Numbered from the stretch's first letter, positions 9,466 to 20,016 are shown. The stretch: DNA of 64,000 nucleotides from Actinomucor elegans (GCA_026027325.1 JAMSLZ010000004.1:62001-126000), one strand, 5' to 3'. Made by a program: numbers and translations. The notes: generated by a model not told the origin, from the letters alone.

Positions 9466-9834
9466 TCAATTTTTAATATTTTCTATATTTTCCAAGAACT
9501 TATGATTTCTTTTTGCATAATCTAACCATGATTTAAAATTATAAATTTCTTTAATACTAACATATCCTTTTCTTAAACACCAGGATTTGAAATATTCATT
9601 TCTAACTTTTTCGTTATCATCTAAAATTGTTTTTATCACTAAATTGGCATGGATATTTGTATTGTTTTCACCAACATCATAGAAAGGACCACTATATAAA
9701 ATTTTATCAATATTTTTTATATTTCCAACCCATTGCAGTATTTTCTTGTTTAATATTTCGGATGATTTATTCTTGACATCTTTTTTTTCAGGATTTAGAG
9801 TTAAAACCACAGCATAATAATAGATTTTTTCCAT
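9466..9834 (-). CDS. Unidentified AT-rich ORF; weak HUH/Rep-like pattern
   Basis: A 122-aa ORF from the ATG at 9834; a longer open frame lacks an earlier ATG. I do not recognise the family with confidence. A rolling-circle Rep-like order of motifs can be seen: YAVVLTLNP near the start (compare motif I), NTNIHANLVI in the middle (motif II, but with Asn in place of one His), and FKSWLDYAKRN near the end (motif III-like Tyr/Lys). It lies upstream of the truncated transposase, on the same strand. It could equally be an unrelated accessory protein. The stop codon falls inside a copy of AAAAATTGAATTT. Confidence 0.4.
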   Translation of the reverse strand: MEKIYYYAVVLTLNPEKKDVKNKSSEILNKKILQWVGNIKNIDKILYSGPFYDVGENNTNIHANLVIKTILDDNEKVRNEYFKSWCLRKGYVSIKEIYNFKSWLDYAKRNHKFLENIENIKN

Positions 9835-9856
9835 TAAATATAATATTGATGTTATT

Positions 9857-10069
9857 TTAAAAATAATTCTCAAATATTATAGATACTTTTATATTTTCCA
9901 AAATATCATGCCAAGAATTAGATGCCAAGGAAGTTGTTTTTAGATTTCTCAATGTGATTAAACGCAATGGAAGTCTAAAAATAGGACAAGATAAACATTT
10001 ACAACTACTTAATATTTTTAACTTTCCTAAAAAATCAAGGCATAAATATAATGTTGCCTTTTTATCCAT
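9857..10069 (-). pseudogene. Short ORF fragment with Cys pairs, possible transposase zinc ribbon
   Basis: 71 codons from the ATG at 10069. It contains LYLCLDFLGKLKIL and CKCLSC followed by SLASNSWHDIL, which loosely resembles the N-terminal zinc-ribbon region of Merlin transposases (ALLYLIS, CNKC). There is no catalytic core, so at best it is a remnant. Confidence 0.25.
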
Positions 10070-10272
10070 AAATAAAATGTTGGTTACTTGTTCTATTTTA
10101 GAATAAAATTTATTTATATTATTATTTGTATTCAAAAAAATCTATTATTTCCTAATTTTTTTATATATTGTACTATTTTGAACATATTTCTGTAATACTA
10201 AATGTTCTTCCTAATATACGTACCAAATTTATATGAAACAAGATGTCCGTCTTCTATAACATTTTAAATTAG

Positions 10273-11715
10273 TTACTTACTATTCCAATATATATTAATA
10301 CAATCAAAACTATTAAATTTACTGTAATGTATCCATGAATTATCCTCATCACTGTAGTTTTGCCATTTCACAAGGTAATAACTATCTTCGACTATTAACC
10401 CTTTATGATCCAAAATAGTTTCAATTTCATAACTTTCATTATTATCTATATCTATTTCCAAGTCCATTTTCTCATTATTATAAATATTATTATTTTTAAA
10501 ATGAGCAATATTTGATAATTCTAATCCTAAAAATTGTTGCTGTAATAATTTCATTTTATCTAAATTGTTTATTCTTTCATTTAACTTTGGAAGTGATTTA
10601 TAATTTTCATTATTATTCAAAATATCATTTTTGTATTTAAAATCAAAGCTATCATTAATCCAATATGAATGAAAATCACTATGTTCTATATTGTTTAGTT
10701 TAATATATTTTTTTAAATTAAAAAGGACACATGCAATTTTTAGTTGAATATTATATATATTTATATTAGTAGTTAAAAAAGGTTTTTTGTTATTTAATCT
10801 TTTAAAGATACATCCCAAATCTGAGAAAGTTTTTTCCATTTTAGACCGAAAACTTCCAAATTGATCGTTATAATTTATTTCAATTTCATTTAAGTTTATA
10901 TTTTTATCTTTTCTGATAGGATATACGAAGTTATAGTCATTTAGATCAGAACTATTTATTATATTATCTACGTATAGGCTATATCCTCCATCTAATGCAA
11001 TACAATCCATCAAATTTAGTTTATTTTCAATATTCATATTTATAAGCATAGATCCATCATTATTAGTACTACATGGTTGACTGTCTGATACAAATAATAC
11101 CATACCATTTGTATCTATTGCAACTTGTGTTCTAAACCCATTTTTTTTAAGTTTGTAACTATAATATATGGATTTATCTTCTGCACCATATACCATACCT
11201 CTTTTATCATGGCCGTCTAAATGTATTGTTACTTGATTAAACAAATCTGGATTCTCTATCATTCCATTTAAAAGTCTAATTTTTATATTTGAAAACATGT
11301 TTTGTAAAGAAAAACTTAAAATCTTATTTAATTTTAACATTCTATCTGATGAATAAAATTGTCTGTATATTTGATGAAAAGTACTTTTTGATATATAATC
11401 ATCCATATCTTCAATTGATATATTCTCTACTATAAAATATAATATCAATAAGCCTTTTTCTATATTATTATATGGTCCTCTATAATCTCTATCTCCAAAT
11501 AATATAACTAGGAAGAAATAAACAGGTATTATTCCTAACTTTTCTAATAAAATCTTTTTAATTTCTTTGATCTTTTTAATAGATATAATCTTTTTAGTGT
11601 GATATTTTTTTTGTTCAATCTCTGGCCAACCATAATTTAAAAATTTCCAATAATCATTTGTTAGAATCTGATACTCCATTAATAAAGTATCCTTAACATT
11701 ATTAATATTATCCAT
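10273..11715 (-). CDS. DDE transposase with C-terminal chromodomain (chromo-A, second copy)
   Basis: The 480-aa product is identical to that of 1023-2465, including the DDE residues and the C-terminal chromodomain. The ATG is at 11715 and the upstream motif lies at 11738-11751. An identical second copy means very recent duplication, gene conversion through the inversion, or an assembly effect. Confidence 0.85.
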   Translation of the reverse strand: MDNINNVKDTLLMEYQILTNDYWKFLNYGWPEIEQKKYHTKKIISIKKIKEIKKILLEKLGIIPVYFFLVILFGDRDYRGPYNNIEKGLLILYFIVENISIEDMDDYISKSTFHQIYRQFYSSDRMLKLNKILSFSLQNMFSNIKIRLLNGMIENPDLFNQVTIHLDGHDKRGMVYGAEDKSIYYSYKLKKNGFRTQVAIDTNGMVLFVSDSQPCSTNNDGSMLINMNIENKLNLMDCIALDGGYSLYVDNIINSSDLNDYNFVYPIRKDKNINLNEIEINYNDQFGSFRSKMEKTFSDLGCIFKRLNNKKPFLTTNINIYNIQLKIACVLFNLKKYIKLNNIEHSDFHSYWINDSFDFKYKNDILNNNENYKSLPKLNERINNLDKMKLLQQQFLGLELSNIAHFKNNNIYNNEKMDLEIDIDNNESYEIETILDHKGLIVEDSYYLVKWQNYSDEDNSWIHYSKFNSFDCINIYWNSK

Positions 11716-12127
11716 TTGTTCTTTTTTATATTGAGATAAATTCAATTTTTTATAACTTAAAATAAAATTAATAATAATATATATACATTATTATGTTTTA
11801 GAAAACATTTTTTATTTTGAAAAGTTTGAAGTAATTCTAAAATTTATTAATTTTATATTTTGCTTAGTCAGCAAAATTGTAAAATCAATTATTTTTTTTG
11901 AACTTTTTATTAATAGACAGATTTATAAATATTTTGTGTTACACAAAATATAATAAATCCTAATTGTTTTAAAGAAATAGAAAATATAAAAAGTTCACAA
12001 ATTGTGAACATTTTTAATTTTCATGGAATGACAAACAAATTGATAATTTGAAAAGAATTGTAGTGTTAAGCTGATTTTATAATTCAGAATTTTATAGCAA
12101 CAGAAACATTTCTCTATGGTTATAGTA

Positions 12128-12359
12128 GACGGATATCTACAATTAATATATCTTTTAAATCTATTGTATATGTCCTATTTTTTTTTAATATATCCATATA
12201 TTTTATAATTTATAACTTTTTTTCATGAATTAAAATTATTATTAAGTATAATAAACATTATCAAGAAGGCAACTGTTCCATTTTGCATGAAAAAGCAATA
12301 TTATATTTATGCTTTCTCCTAATATACGTACCAAATTTATATGAAACAAGATGTCCGTC
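12128..12359 (-). repeat. Chromo-A terminal direct repeat, third full copy
   Basis: 232 bp, the reverse complement of 381-612. It is flanked on the Ty3-A2 side by CAG (CTG on the element strand), the 3-bp TSD. Confidence 0.85.
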
Positions 12360-13077
12360 CAGATAAAATTTCTTGGATAGATCAGGCTGGTGAAGCACGG
12401 CATTAGATACAAGAATCTGTTTAATCCGATTGAATCGATCAGTATGTAAAGACGTCCATTTGGTTTGTACATCCTTATCATTACGTAGTTGATCTAAAGG
12501 TGCAGCTACTTTACTAAGCATAGGACAGTAATCCCTTAAATGAGAAATCACACCCATAATACTTCGTACTTGTGCAGCATTTTTAGGAATTGGCCATTTA
12601 TCAATGTTTGAAAGTCGTCTATGATCGATCTTTGTAATGCCAGGTCCAACGATAAAGCCCAATAAGTATAATGATGTCTGAAACCATGTGCATTTGTCGG
12701 GATTGATCTTCAAGTTTACAGAAGTCAATTTCTCCAGCACTGTGTTTATCAGATCGATGTGTTCTTCTATTGTTTCACTATAGAGTACACAATCATCTAC
12801 ATATGTTTCCACTCCTTCTAAGTCACCTAACAAGATGTTCATGACCTTGCAGTATTGGCTTGTAAGAAATTTTAGTCCGTAAGGAGCGTGACACCAATGG
12901 TAGTTTATATGATTATAAGAGAATGATAGTACTTCTCTACTAGTCTCATCAACAGCGAAAGAGTAATAAGCCTGTTTGAGATCGATTTTAGACATGATTT
13001 TTGCCTTTTTTGACACTCTATCGAAGATCTCCGTAATTTTTGGTACAGCAAAATTCTCTTGCAAGTCTTCTGATATA
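12360..13077 (-). pseudogene. Ty3-A2 reverse transcriptase, middle part
   Basis: Minus-strand open frame between chromo-B and chromo-A. It contains the RT palm with the catalytic YVDD box (ETYVDDCVLYS) and the thumb/connection segment (GITKIDHRRLSNI). It is nearly identical to the same region of Ty3-A1 and ends at LSKKFYL, where chromo-A inserted. Confidence 0.88.
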
Positions 13078-13368
13078 GAGGAACTATCATTACCGATATG
13101 ATAAATACATGGTTTTTTAGATAGTAAAATAGTGTCCAGAGATATAATCTTTTTAAAAAATTAACATATAATAAATTATTTTATAATATATATATATAAA
13201 TGTATCAATAATCTCTTTTTTGTATTTCTAGACAAATAATAAGGTCAGGGAAGGAGTCTGACGTGTGAAGGTAAGCGAAGTGCAACCTTCTGGACTGTGT
13301 GTGTGGTATCATGATGTTCTGGGGTTGCGAACATGCTTGATACGTAGCAGTGGAGCAGATAGTTCCTC
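13078..13368. repeat. Chromo-B terminal direct repeat, left
   Basis: 291 bp, identical by eye to 15123-15413. It has a higher-GC interior (13245-13368) than the core. Its ends form the 11-bp inverted pair. Confidence 0.88.
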
Positions 13369-13421
13369 TAATATTAACTTAATTATTAAATATTTGTGCC
13401 ATATTATTTACTTTAACCTAA

Positions 13422-13891
13422 GAGTAACAATTTCAAAACATTGAAATGTTACACAAATATTTAGATGTCTTGGCATCTAATATATTTCTCTTTATTATTT
13501 ATTATATATAATAAGAAAAACAAATAATTATAAATCATTAAATTTATATTTTGTTTTTAATGAAATGACATTTTTTTGTCAATTTCATGAATTGATTACG
13601 TAATCAATCATTTAGATGTCTTGGCATCTAAATAATTTAATCAAAAAGATTAAATAAAAAACATAAATATATTAATAAAAAAGAATATAAATATTTCATA
13701 TTTTATTTGTTTTATATATTTATTGTTTTTAAGAAAAAGATAAAAAATATAAAAATTACAAATAATTTGATGACTAATCAAAATTATTTAAATGTATTTT
13801 TATAATTATTTTTATTCTTTTATCAAAATATATTAGATGCCAAGACATCTAAATATTTGTGTAACATTTCAATGTTTTGAAATTGTTACTC
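13422..13891. mobile_element. MITE with 66-bp perfect inverted repeats inside chromo-B
   Basis: The arms 13422-13487 and 13826-13891 are perfect reverse complements (both read inward GAGTAACAATTTC). The element is flanked by TAA on both sides (13419-13421, 13892-13894). A TAA target and GA-starting ends fit a PIF/Harbinger MITE. An internal palindromic motif, AGATGTCTTGGCATCT, also occurs once more at about 13614-13629. There is no coding capacity. Confidence 0.85.
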
Positions 13892-14209
13892 TAATATAAA
13901 ATCCGACTTTTAATTCTTATATTATTCAAATTGTTAATAAAATCCAGATACAAAAATTCATACTTGCTATATGATTATTTACGTAACATAAACAAAAAAT
14001 ATTATCTAGAATAGTATCTAGAAATTACGGATATCATCTTAATGACAGAAAAAAATAGATAAAGTTATAAATAATATTTGAAGACATAATTTTTAAAAAT
14101 AAATTCAGAAATATAATATATTTTTTATATTTACTATTAATATCTTGGTGATAATATTATCCCTATTTTTATAGAAAAATTGAATTATTAAATAATAATA
14201 AAAAACAAG

Positions 14210-14407
14210 ATGGAAATTAATAAATATTTATTTAGTTTTATAAATATATTTTGGATGTTAATTAATTCAATAACAATATTTTTAATTACAGGAATAATTT
14301 ATTATTATAAAAATATAGATAATTATAATATTAGGATAGATTATAAACAATTTGCAAATGAAAAAGATACAAATTATTTTAATTTTCATATGAAAAAAAT
14401 AAATTAA
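14210..14407 (+). CDS. Small ORF in the chromo-B core (65 aa, membrane-like start)
   Basis: Starts at an ATG 23 bp after GAAAAATTGAATTA. Residues 5-29 are strongly hydrophobic (LFSFINIFWMLINSITIFLITG), consistent with a membrane segment. After the stop, degraded coding-like AT-rich sequence continues to about 14,950 in broken frames, so this may be the front of a decayed longer gene. I do not recognise it, and it is not the transposase. Confidence 0.35.
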   Translation: MEINKYLFSFINIFWMLINSITIFLITGIIYYYKNIDNYNIRIDYKQFANEKDTNYFNFHMKKIN

Positions 14408-15122
14408 TTAGGAAAAAAAGAATTATTAACATTTAAACGTCAAAATCGAAATTTAAAAAAAAACGAAAATCTTTATATTATAAAAGAAAGATATAATAAT
14501 GGTTCTTGATTATACCCTATAATAAAAAAATATATTGTAGATTTAATGGAAATAAGCTTAAATATTACAAATAAACCGCGAATGAGAGAATACTTTATGG
14601 AGCTTATAGATAATAATGTTTATAAATAATGTATGAAAAAGTTAAAAATAAAAATGTTTTATTTTCATATTATGATAAAGAAATATCTTTATGCTATACA
14701 CATAAACTTCAATTATTAAATAATAAAATACAAAAAGCATAGAAGATGTTCGTTATGAAAATAATGGATATAAAGATAATAAAATTAAAAAAAAATGTAT
14801 AAAATTAATATCTTATGAACTTTAGAAAATGTATCCTCTGAAAAAATGAGAACAATGATTTATATTTAAAATATAATATAAATGAAGAAATTATTTTATT
14901 AAATAATAAGGATGTAATTAATAACATGGCACAGATTTTATATTTTATTTAAATTTCAAAATTGTGCAGAATTTTGATTTAAATTAAAAAATATTAAAAA
15001 CATAATTAAGAATAATATAAAATACATAAATTTATAAATTTGATGTATTTTGAAATGCTTGGCATTTTTAATAAATTGAAACTCAGAAAATAAATATCCA
15101 TTTATTGAGTTTTATTTATTAA
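14408..15122. other. Degenerate AT-rich sequence of the chromo-B core
   Basis: Several short open stretches in different frames with many stops, reading like a decayed AT-rich gene. No domain can be recognised. Confidence 0.4.
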
Positions 15123-15413
15123 GAGGAACTATCATTACCGATATGATAAATACATGGTTTTTTAGATAGTAAAATAGTGTCCAGAGATATAATCTTTTTA
15201 AAAAATTAACATATAATAAATTATTTTATAATATATATATATAAATGTATCAATAATCTCTTTTTTGTATTTCTAGACAAATAATAAGGTCAGGGAAGGA
15301 GTCTGACGTGTGAAGGTAAGCGAAGTGCAACCTTCTGGACTGTGTGTGTGGTATCATGATGTTCTGGGGTTGCGAACATGCTTGATACGTAGCAGTGGAG
15401 CAGATAGTTCCTC
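15123..15413. repeat. Chromo-B terminal direct repeat, right
   Basis: Second 291-bp unit, same orientation as 13078-13368, followed by the TSD ATA. Confidence 0.88.
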
Positions 15414-17688
15414 ATAGATGAATTGATTTTTCGTAAGTCACAACAAATGCGGAGCTTTGTAAGCTTATCGTTTTCATCCTTCTTAGGTACAGCTAATAGT
15501 GGTGAATGAAACTTAGCGCTAGGTTTAGCTTTTTCGACTATACCATTATCCAACCATTCTTTAAGTTGTTTTTCTATTTCTGCTTTCGCATGAACAGGTA
15601 ATGGGTATTGTCTTACATAGCAATTAGCAACATTCTTCATCGGAATCTTTACGATTGATTCAGGAATGGTACAAACAGCTTTAGGTTTTATATCCATATT
15701 TTTGTTAATTGAAGCCTGAATCATTTTCATATACTCTTTTCTTTGTTCAGTGTTTCCGTATAGTGCATTGTCAGGGTCATAATGCTTGTCATTATCGAAG
15801 TTAACGTTTTCAAACTGTTTACTTTCTTTTGCAATGTCATTAGGCCAGTTAAAAGCAACGCCTCCAAGATAAATATTCATCTTTGGTAATATATCAGTGC
15901 CTAATAATACGTCAAATTCAGTTTGCATTATATCACTAAACTCTACGACTTCGAAGGCATGTTTAAAAGATATATTGTTCGTGTATGTAATAGTCATAGG
16001 TCGTGTTTTACCGATCCTTTTAGCTTTACTACCTTCTCCTTTGCCATTAAGTGCTAAGAAGTTTAAATAACCATCGACTTTGTTTATGTGTACATCAGAG
16101 AAGTCTTTATTTAATTGTTTTTTATTGAAGCAGGATGTATCACTACCAGTATCTATCCTTGCCACAAAACGGATGCCCTCTATATAAATAGGAGTCATTA
16201 GTTGAAAAGTACTTCTTGTGTTTTGTGATTCATCATCATCAAACTTACAGTCGTAGTTAAGGTCCTCCATGGCCTCTTTTACCTTCTTGTCTTCCTCTTC
16301 GGAAGCAGAAGTGTTGGTACCGTTATTTGCCCTGATAGCCAGCACAGAAGGTCCATTGTTGGCCCTCATAGCTTGGTGGTATTCAGCACAGGAGTGCCCA
16401 CGGAACCAAGGTTTCTTGCAATAACGGCAAGGGTTATTACCATTTGCCCTGAATGGTGCGTTGGTATTTCCCAAGAACGTTATAGACCTTGGCCCGGAAG
16501 AAGTAGCAGAGCCAGAACGAGAAGACGTGGTAGAATTGGACGAAGAAGGTCCAGCAGCGAACGAAGTAGGTTTCTTGGAAGCACTGTAACAGTCCTTGTC
16601 ATCATGGTTGGATCGACTGCCTCCATGTCGTGGGCAAAAATATGACCCAGAAGTGCGTCTTTTACCAGATCCAGATCCAGAGCCAGTACCAGAACCAGAA
16701 CCAAAACCATCAGCTCTGCGCTTTCCCTTGTTGATTGTGGACGCAGAACTGCTACCAGAAGAAGAAGACATACCAGTACCAGAATTGTTGACAAGGTCAC
16801 CAGGTACTTGTTGACCATATACATTTAATGCGGCTGCAGCGATATCACTTACAATCCAAGAGCTTGAATCTTTTCCTCGTGAGTGCAACACAGTGTTAAT
16901 TTGTGTTTGCCAAGATTGAGGGAAGGCACACAAAAAGGCATCGGCAATAGTAGAGTCAAATTTGCTGTATCCGGCTTCACTAGCAGCGCGAGAAAAGCGA
17001 AGGTTGAAACCATTGACCGTTTCATTAGGTCGGATACGCATATTCATAACACGGCGACGAGCAACCAACTTGTCTTGGACACCGCCAAAGGTTGACAAGA
17101 AGAGTTGTCTGGCATCATCCCAAGAAGATTGGGCAAAAAGATCACCATTCATCCATGTGTCATAGTCCATGGCTAGAGTGGCTTCGATGCACTGTTTCCA
17201 GATGTTTTCCACCTTATACCCGGAAGATGAGATTGTCTTCTCAAAAGTACGCAAAAAATGTTCAACCGAGTCGTATGAATCCTCACCAGGATAGTATACC
17301 GTGTCGCCTTTCAATTGGAATTTAGGCAAATCACCTGGAGTCAAACGAAAAGTAAACGATGAGGCACCATTAGTAGTTCCTTGTGTTTCAGTGGATTCAG
17401 TACTAGCAGTAATTGGTTGGCTTTTCTTGGCAATTGTTGCTGTCATCACATCAATGTGATGATTGTAAGTGTCAATATTCTTGATCAACTGTCCCAAAGT
17501 TTGTTCATAAGCGTCAGGTTCATTACCCAATTGTTCTACCCCGTTACCGGTGAGTAGGCTGGTGTAACGCTGAATAGCTTCAGTTCTTCGAACCATCAAT
17601 GATTTGATTGCAATCGAAGAGTCAGATACAACATTGGCAGCAGTGTCTTGACTAGCTTCAGTATTAGTAGCACCTTGACCAAAAGCAG
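15414..17688 (-). pseudogene. Ty3-A2 gag, protease and start of RT
   Basis: Minus-strand frame from the Merlin-2 junction (17688) to chromo-B. Gag has a zinc-knuckle-like segment (CRYCKKPWFRGHSC) after a Ser/Gly-rich stretch (16475-16790). The aspartic protease shows RIDTGSD. The RT N-terminus ends at RICCDLRKIN, where chromo-B inserted. The start of gag lies beyond Merlin-2 at 19217-19378. Plus-strand open frames over 16373-17325 are shadows of this region. Confidence 0.87.
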
Positions 17689-17890
17689 GGATGTATCCCA
17701 AAGGAACTCCCAGGTTTTTAAAAATGTCCGAGATGGATAAAATAAATAAAATACATTTTGATTTTTAATCAAAAAATTATTATTTCATTTGGAGAATTCC
17801 TTAAATATATTATTTTAAATAAATTGAATTTTTATATAAATAAAAAAAAGACAATCTAAAAAATTAAAAATAATTGCAGTTGTTAATAAA

Positions 17891-18544
17891 ATGGAAACTT
17901 TTGAAGAATTAATTGAAAAAAGTGATTTTATAAAAAATATTAAAAGAATGTATATAACGAAAGTGATTGAAAACTATAATATAGAAAAGGTTAATATAGT
18001 ATATAATAACAATATTAAATCGTTTGAAATTAATTTCATAAAAAATGAAAATCCCTACTATATTAAATATAAAATTAAAAGACGAAGAAATCAATCTACA
18101 CCAAAGTTAAATAAAAAAGCAAAAAAAGTAAACATAAATGATAATATAAATGCTGATTCTTTTATTGGTAATATAGTAAATAATAATATAATTGAAAATA
18201 GTATAGAAATTAATGATAATATAATTGAAAATAGTATAGAAATTAATGATAATATAATTAAAAGTAGTACACAGGATAGTAGTAATGATAATGTCATAAA
18301 TGTAAAAAATGATGGTTTAGACAACATCAAAAAGAATAAAGTAATATATAAAAATGTTAATGATAATCCGTCGGATACAAATAAATTAAACCATAATAGT
18401 ATAGAAAAATTTAAGCATATAAGAAGAAATATGGTAAGTCAAATAGAAGAATTATTGGAACTTACTGTACATAGTAACGATTTATTAGTTGATGTATTCC
18501 ATATTATAAATAATAACAATCCTAAAATGGCGATAAAAAGTTAA
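17891..18544 (+). CDS. Merlin accessory ORF, long version (217 aa)
   Basis: The N-terminal ~70 residues align with the 98-aa ORF at 7204. The middle is low-complexity Asn/Ile-rich and includes a perfect 14-codon duplication (units IIENSIEINDN). The AAATTGAATTT motif (17821-17831) and a TTGCAG acceptor-like site lie upstream, as in Merlin-1. After the stop, another frame stays open to 18651 (FIQELPSRLNTINDKLIE), suggesting a frameshift or unrecognised intron and an originally longer protein with a possible C-terminal coiled coil. Function unknown. Confidence 0.55.
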   Translation: METFEELIEKSDFIKNIKRMYITKVIENYNIEKVNIVYNNNIKSFEINFIKNENPYYIKYKIKRRRNQSTPKLNKKAKKVNINDNINADSFIGNIVNNNIIENSIEINDNIIENSIEINDNIIKSSTQDSSNDNVINVKNDGLDNIKKNKVIYKNVNDNPSDTNKLNHNSIEKFKHIRRNMVSQIEELLELTVHSNDLLVDVFHIINNNNPKMAIKS

Positions 18545-18651
18545 ATAAGTATAATAGTAATAATAATTATAAATTTATCCAAGAATTACCTTCCAGATTA
18601 AATACAATAAATGATAAACTAATAGAATTAATAGATGAATTAATTGTATAA

Positions 18652-19190
18652 TAAATTAAGAATAGATAAAAAGGTATAAATTTAGAATAATATAATTAAA
18701 AACTATTTTAAAATATTTAAATAATAATTACATAAATAAAAATGAAATTTCCATAACAACATATCATATATTCTATAATATCACAATCAAATCTGAAGTA
18801 TGTCAAGAATCTTCCGCAAAACTAAATAAAATTTATGATGAATTAATAAAAATCGATAGATAAAAGTTTTAAGATCTAAAAATATGAAAATTTTATATTT
18901 CTAGAAACATTAATGTAGATAATATATATTATCAACAAGTTGATTTTATAAATCATGGAGCCACCTCAATATATTTACTTACATTTTCTAAAAACTTCAT
19001 AAATAAAGTTATCATAAAATTATTTCAAATTACAAAAATAACAATATTTATAAATGTTTATAAGTATTAAATTATCCATTTCGTACAACAATATAAAGAA
19101 CCATTCATATAATAATTATGTTTTATATATCAAAAAATAGACATTATTTTTAAAAGTTTTAAAATTTTTGTACGAAATGGATAATAAAAA
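18652..19190. other. AT-rich noncoding right arm of Merlin-2
   Basis: No gene seen. A short inverted pair (CCATTTCGTACAA at 19076-19088 and TTGTACGAAATGG at 19169-19181) could form a hairpin. Confidence 0.45.
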
Positions 19191-19216
19191 CCTGAGACCT
19201 AGATTGGGAATTACCC

Positions 19217-19378
19217 AAAAGCAGTTTGAACAACGGAAGTGGTAGGGGAGACATCATTAGCATCACCCATTTCAACACCGTCCATGTTATCATTGAGTTG
19301 ATTAGGGATATCAACATTGATAGTTTCAGAGAGAGGAGAACCAGGCATAGTAACTGGAGTAGAGTTTGATTGAGACAT
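19217..19378 (-). pseudogene. Ty3-A2 gag N-terminus
   Basis: ATG at 19378 (MSQSNSTPVT), matching the start of the Ty3-A1 polyprotein (MSQNNSTTPVT). It is open to the Merlin-2 insertion. Confidence 0.85.
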
Positions 19379-19410
19379 AGTAAGATTTTTATAGGTATAA
19401 CTGAAAAAAA

Positions 19411-19696
19411 TGCGGTAAAAATTGAATAAAAAGCGAGTGAATCAGTTAGAACCGTTTTATGGGGTTTTTATTGATTCAAAGTGAGTTAAGTTTTTCTATC
19501 TAGCTTGTATCTCTTGTATTTATACTTCCAAAGAAATGGTCTCTTAGTAACAATCAAAGGTCTTTTTAATCTATGTTCATTCTTCATTAATTGTATTTTC
19601 AGCGGTGATTCAAAACTCCCTCTTTTGATGGATAGTTATTAAATGAATCCCGTCTTTTTAATATAATGCAGAATGTTATATGTGGATTTCACCACA
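19411..19696 (-). repeat. Ty3-A2 5' LTR (286 bp)
   Basis: Reverse copy of 4962-5247, with TG/CA ends on the minus strand. The outer flank GTGGT (19697-19701) is the complement of the ACCAC at 5248-5252, so the two LTRs bound one insertion. The internal side begins TTTTTTCAG rather than the TGG of a normal tRNA primer site. Confidence 0.9.
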
Positions 19697-19751
19697 GTGG
19701 TCTTGTCCGTCAATTTATGAAGCGCGTTAAGGTAAATCACAAGTTGACTTC
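19697..19751 (+). pseudogene. Ty3-C integrase sliver between two insertions
   Basis: 55 bp of Ty3-C integrase (LVRQFMKRVK) stranded between the Ty3-A2 and Ty3-B LTRs. It links the frame of 5248-5916 (minus) to that of 26124 onward. Confidence 0.8.
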
Positions 19752-19967
19752 TGTAGTGGACATAACTACTTTACATAGAATAGTAATAGAAGTGGCCTGA
19801 ATAGTTAACTTGTGTAATCGTGACTAGTTATATTTACTATATGTAACCACCACCCAGCCTATTAATAACAGAAGGCGGGCAGTGGTAGAATAAATCTCTC
19901 TCTTGTTTTCTGTCTCGTTAATTAAACACGTACCTAACTAATTACGAACATCTCAGGAAACATCTCA
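19752..19967 (+). repeat. Ty3-B 5' LTR
   Basis: 216 bp, TGTAGTGG to CATCTCA. It is followed directly by TTTTTTTTAACG, not by a TGG primer-binding site. Confidence 0.93.
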
Positions 19968-20016
19968 TTTTTTTTAACGAATTCAGTCAGAGATTTATTT
20001 TAACAACAAAATCAAC

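Larger units (their letters stand above)
10209..12359 (-). mobile_element. Chromo-A, reverse copy, truncated at its far end
   Basis: Inverted copy of 381-2718. Its outer repeat is complete (12128-12359) and abuts Ty3-A2 with CTG. The other repeat is cut to about 43 bp (10209-10251) and runs into unrelated AT-rich DNA. The transposase gene is intact and encodes the same protein as the forward copy. This copy and the forward one are the presumed sites of an inversion. Confidence 0.8.
13078..15413 (-). mobile_element. Chromo-B: element with 291-bp direct terminal repeats
   Basis: Starts GAGGAACTATC and ends GATAGTTCCTC, a perfect 11-bp inverted pair. It is flanked by a 3-bp TSD ATA (13075-13077 and 15414-15416) inside the Ty3-A2 RT frame. 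Two identical 291-bp units (13078-13368 and 15123-15413) stand in direct orientation around an AT-rich core. The layout is the same as chromo-A and chromo-C, but no chromodomain transposase is visible in the core, so it is probably non-autonomous. The strand is nominal. Confidence 0.8.
17689..19216 (+). mobile_element. Merlin-2: transposase-less Merlin relative with the accessory gene
   Basis: An 8-bp TSD AAAAGCAG flanks it (17681-17688 and 19217-19224). Its ends match Merlin-1 (GGATGTATCCCAAAGG at left, GGGTAATTCCCAATCTAGG read inward at right). It is 1528 bp and lacks a transposase, but keeps an ORF homologous to the second ORF of Merlin-1. It must have been moved by a transposase supplied elsewhere. 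Removing it and one TSD restores the Ty3-A2 gag frame. Confidence 0.88.

Noticed and set aside
16373..17325. Plus-strand open frames across Ty3-A2 gag
   Set aside because: They are antisense shadows of a Ser/Gly-rich gag region; no family motifs.
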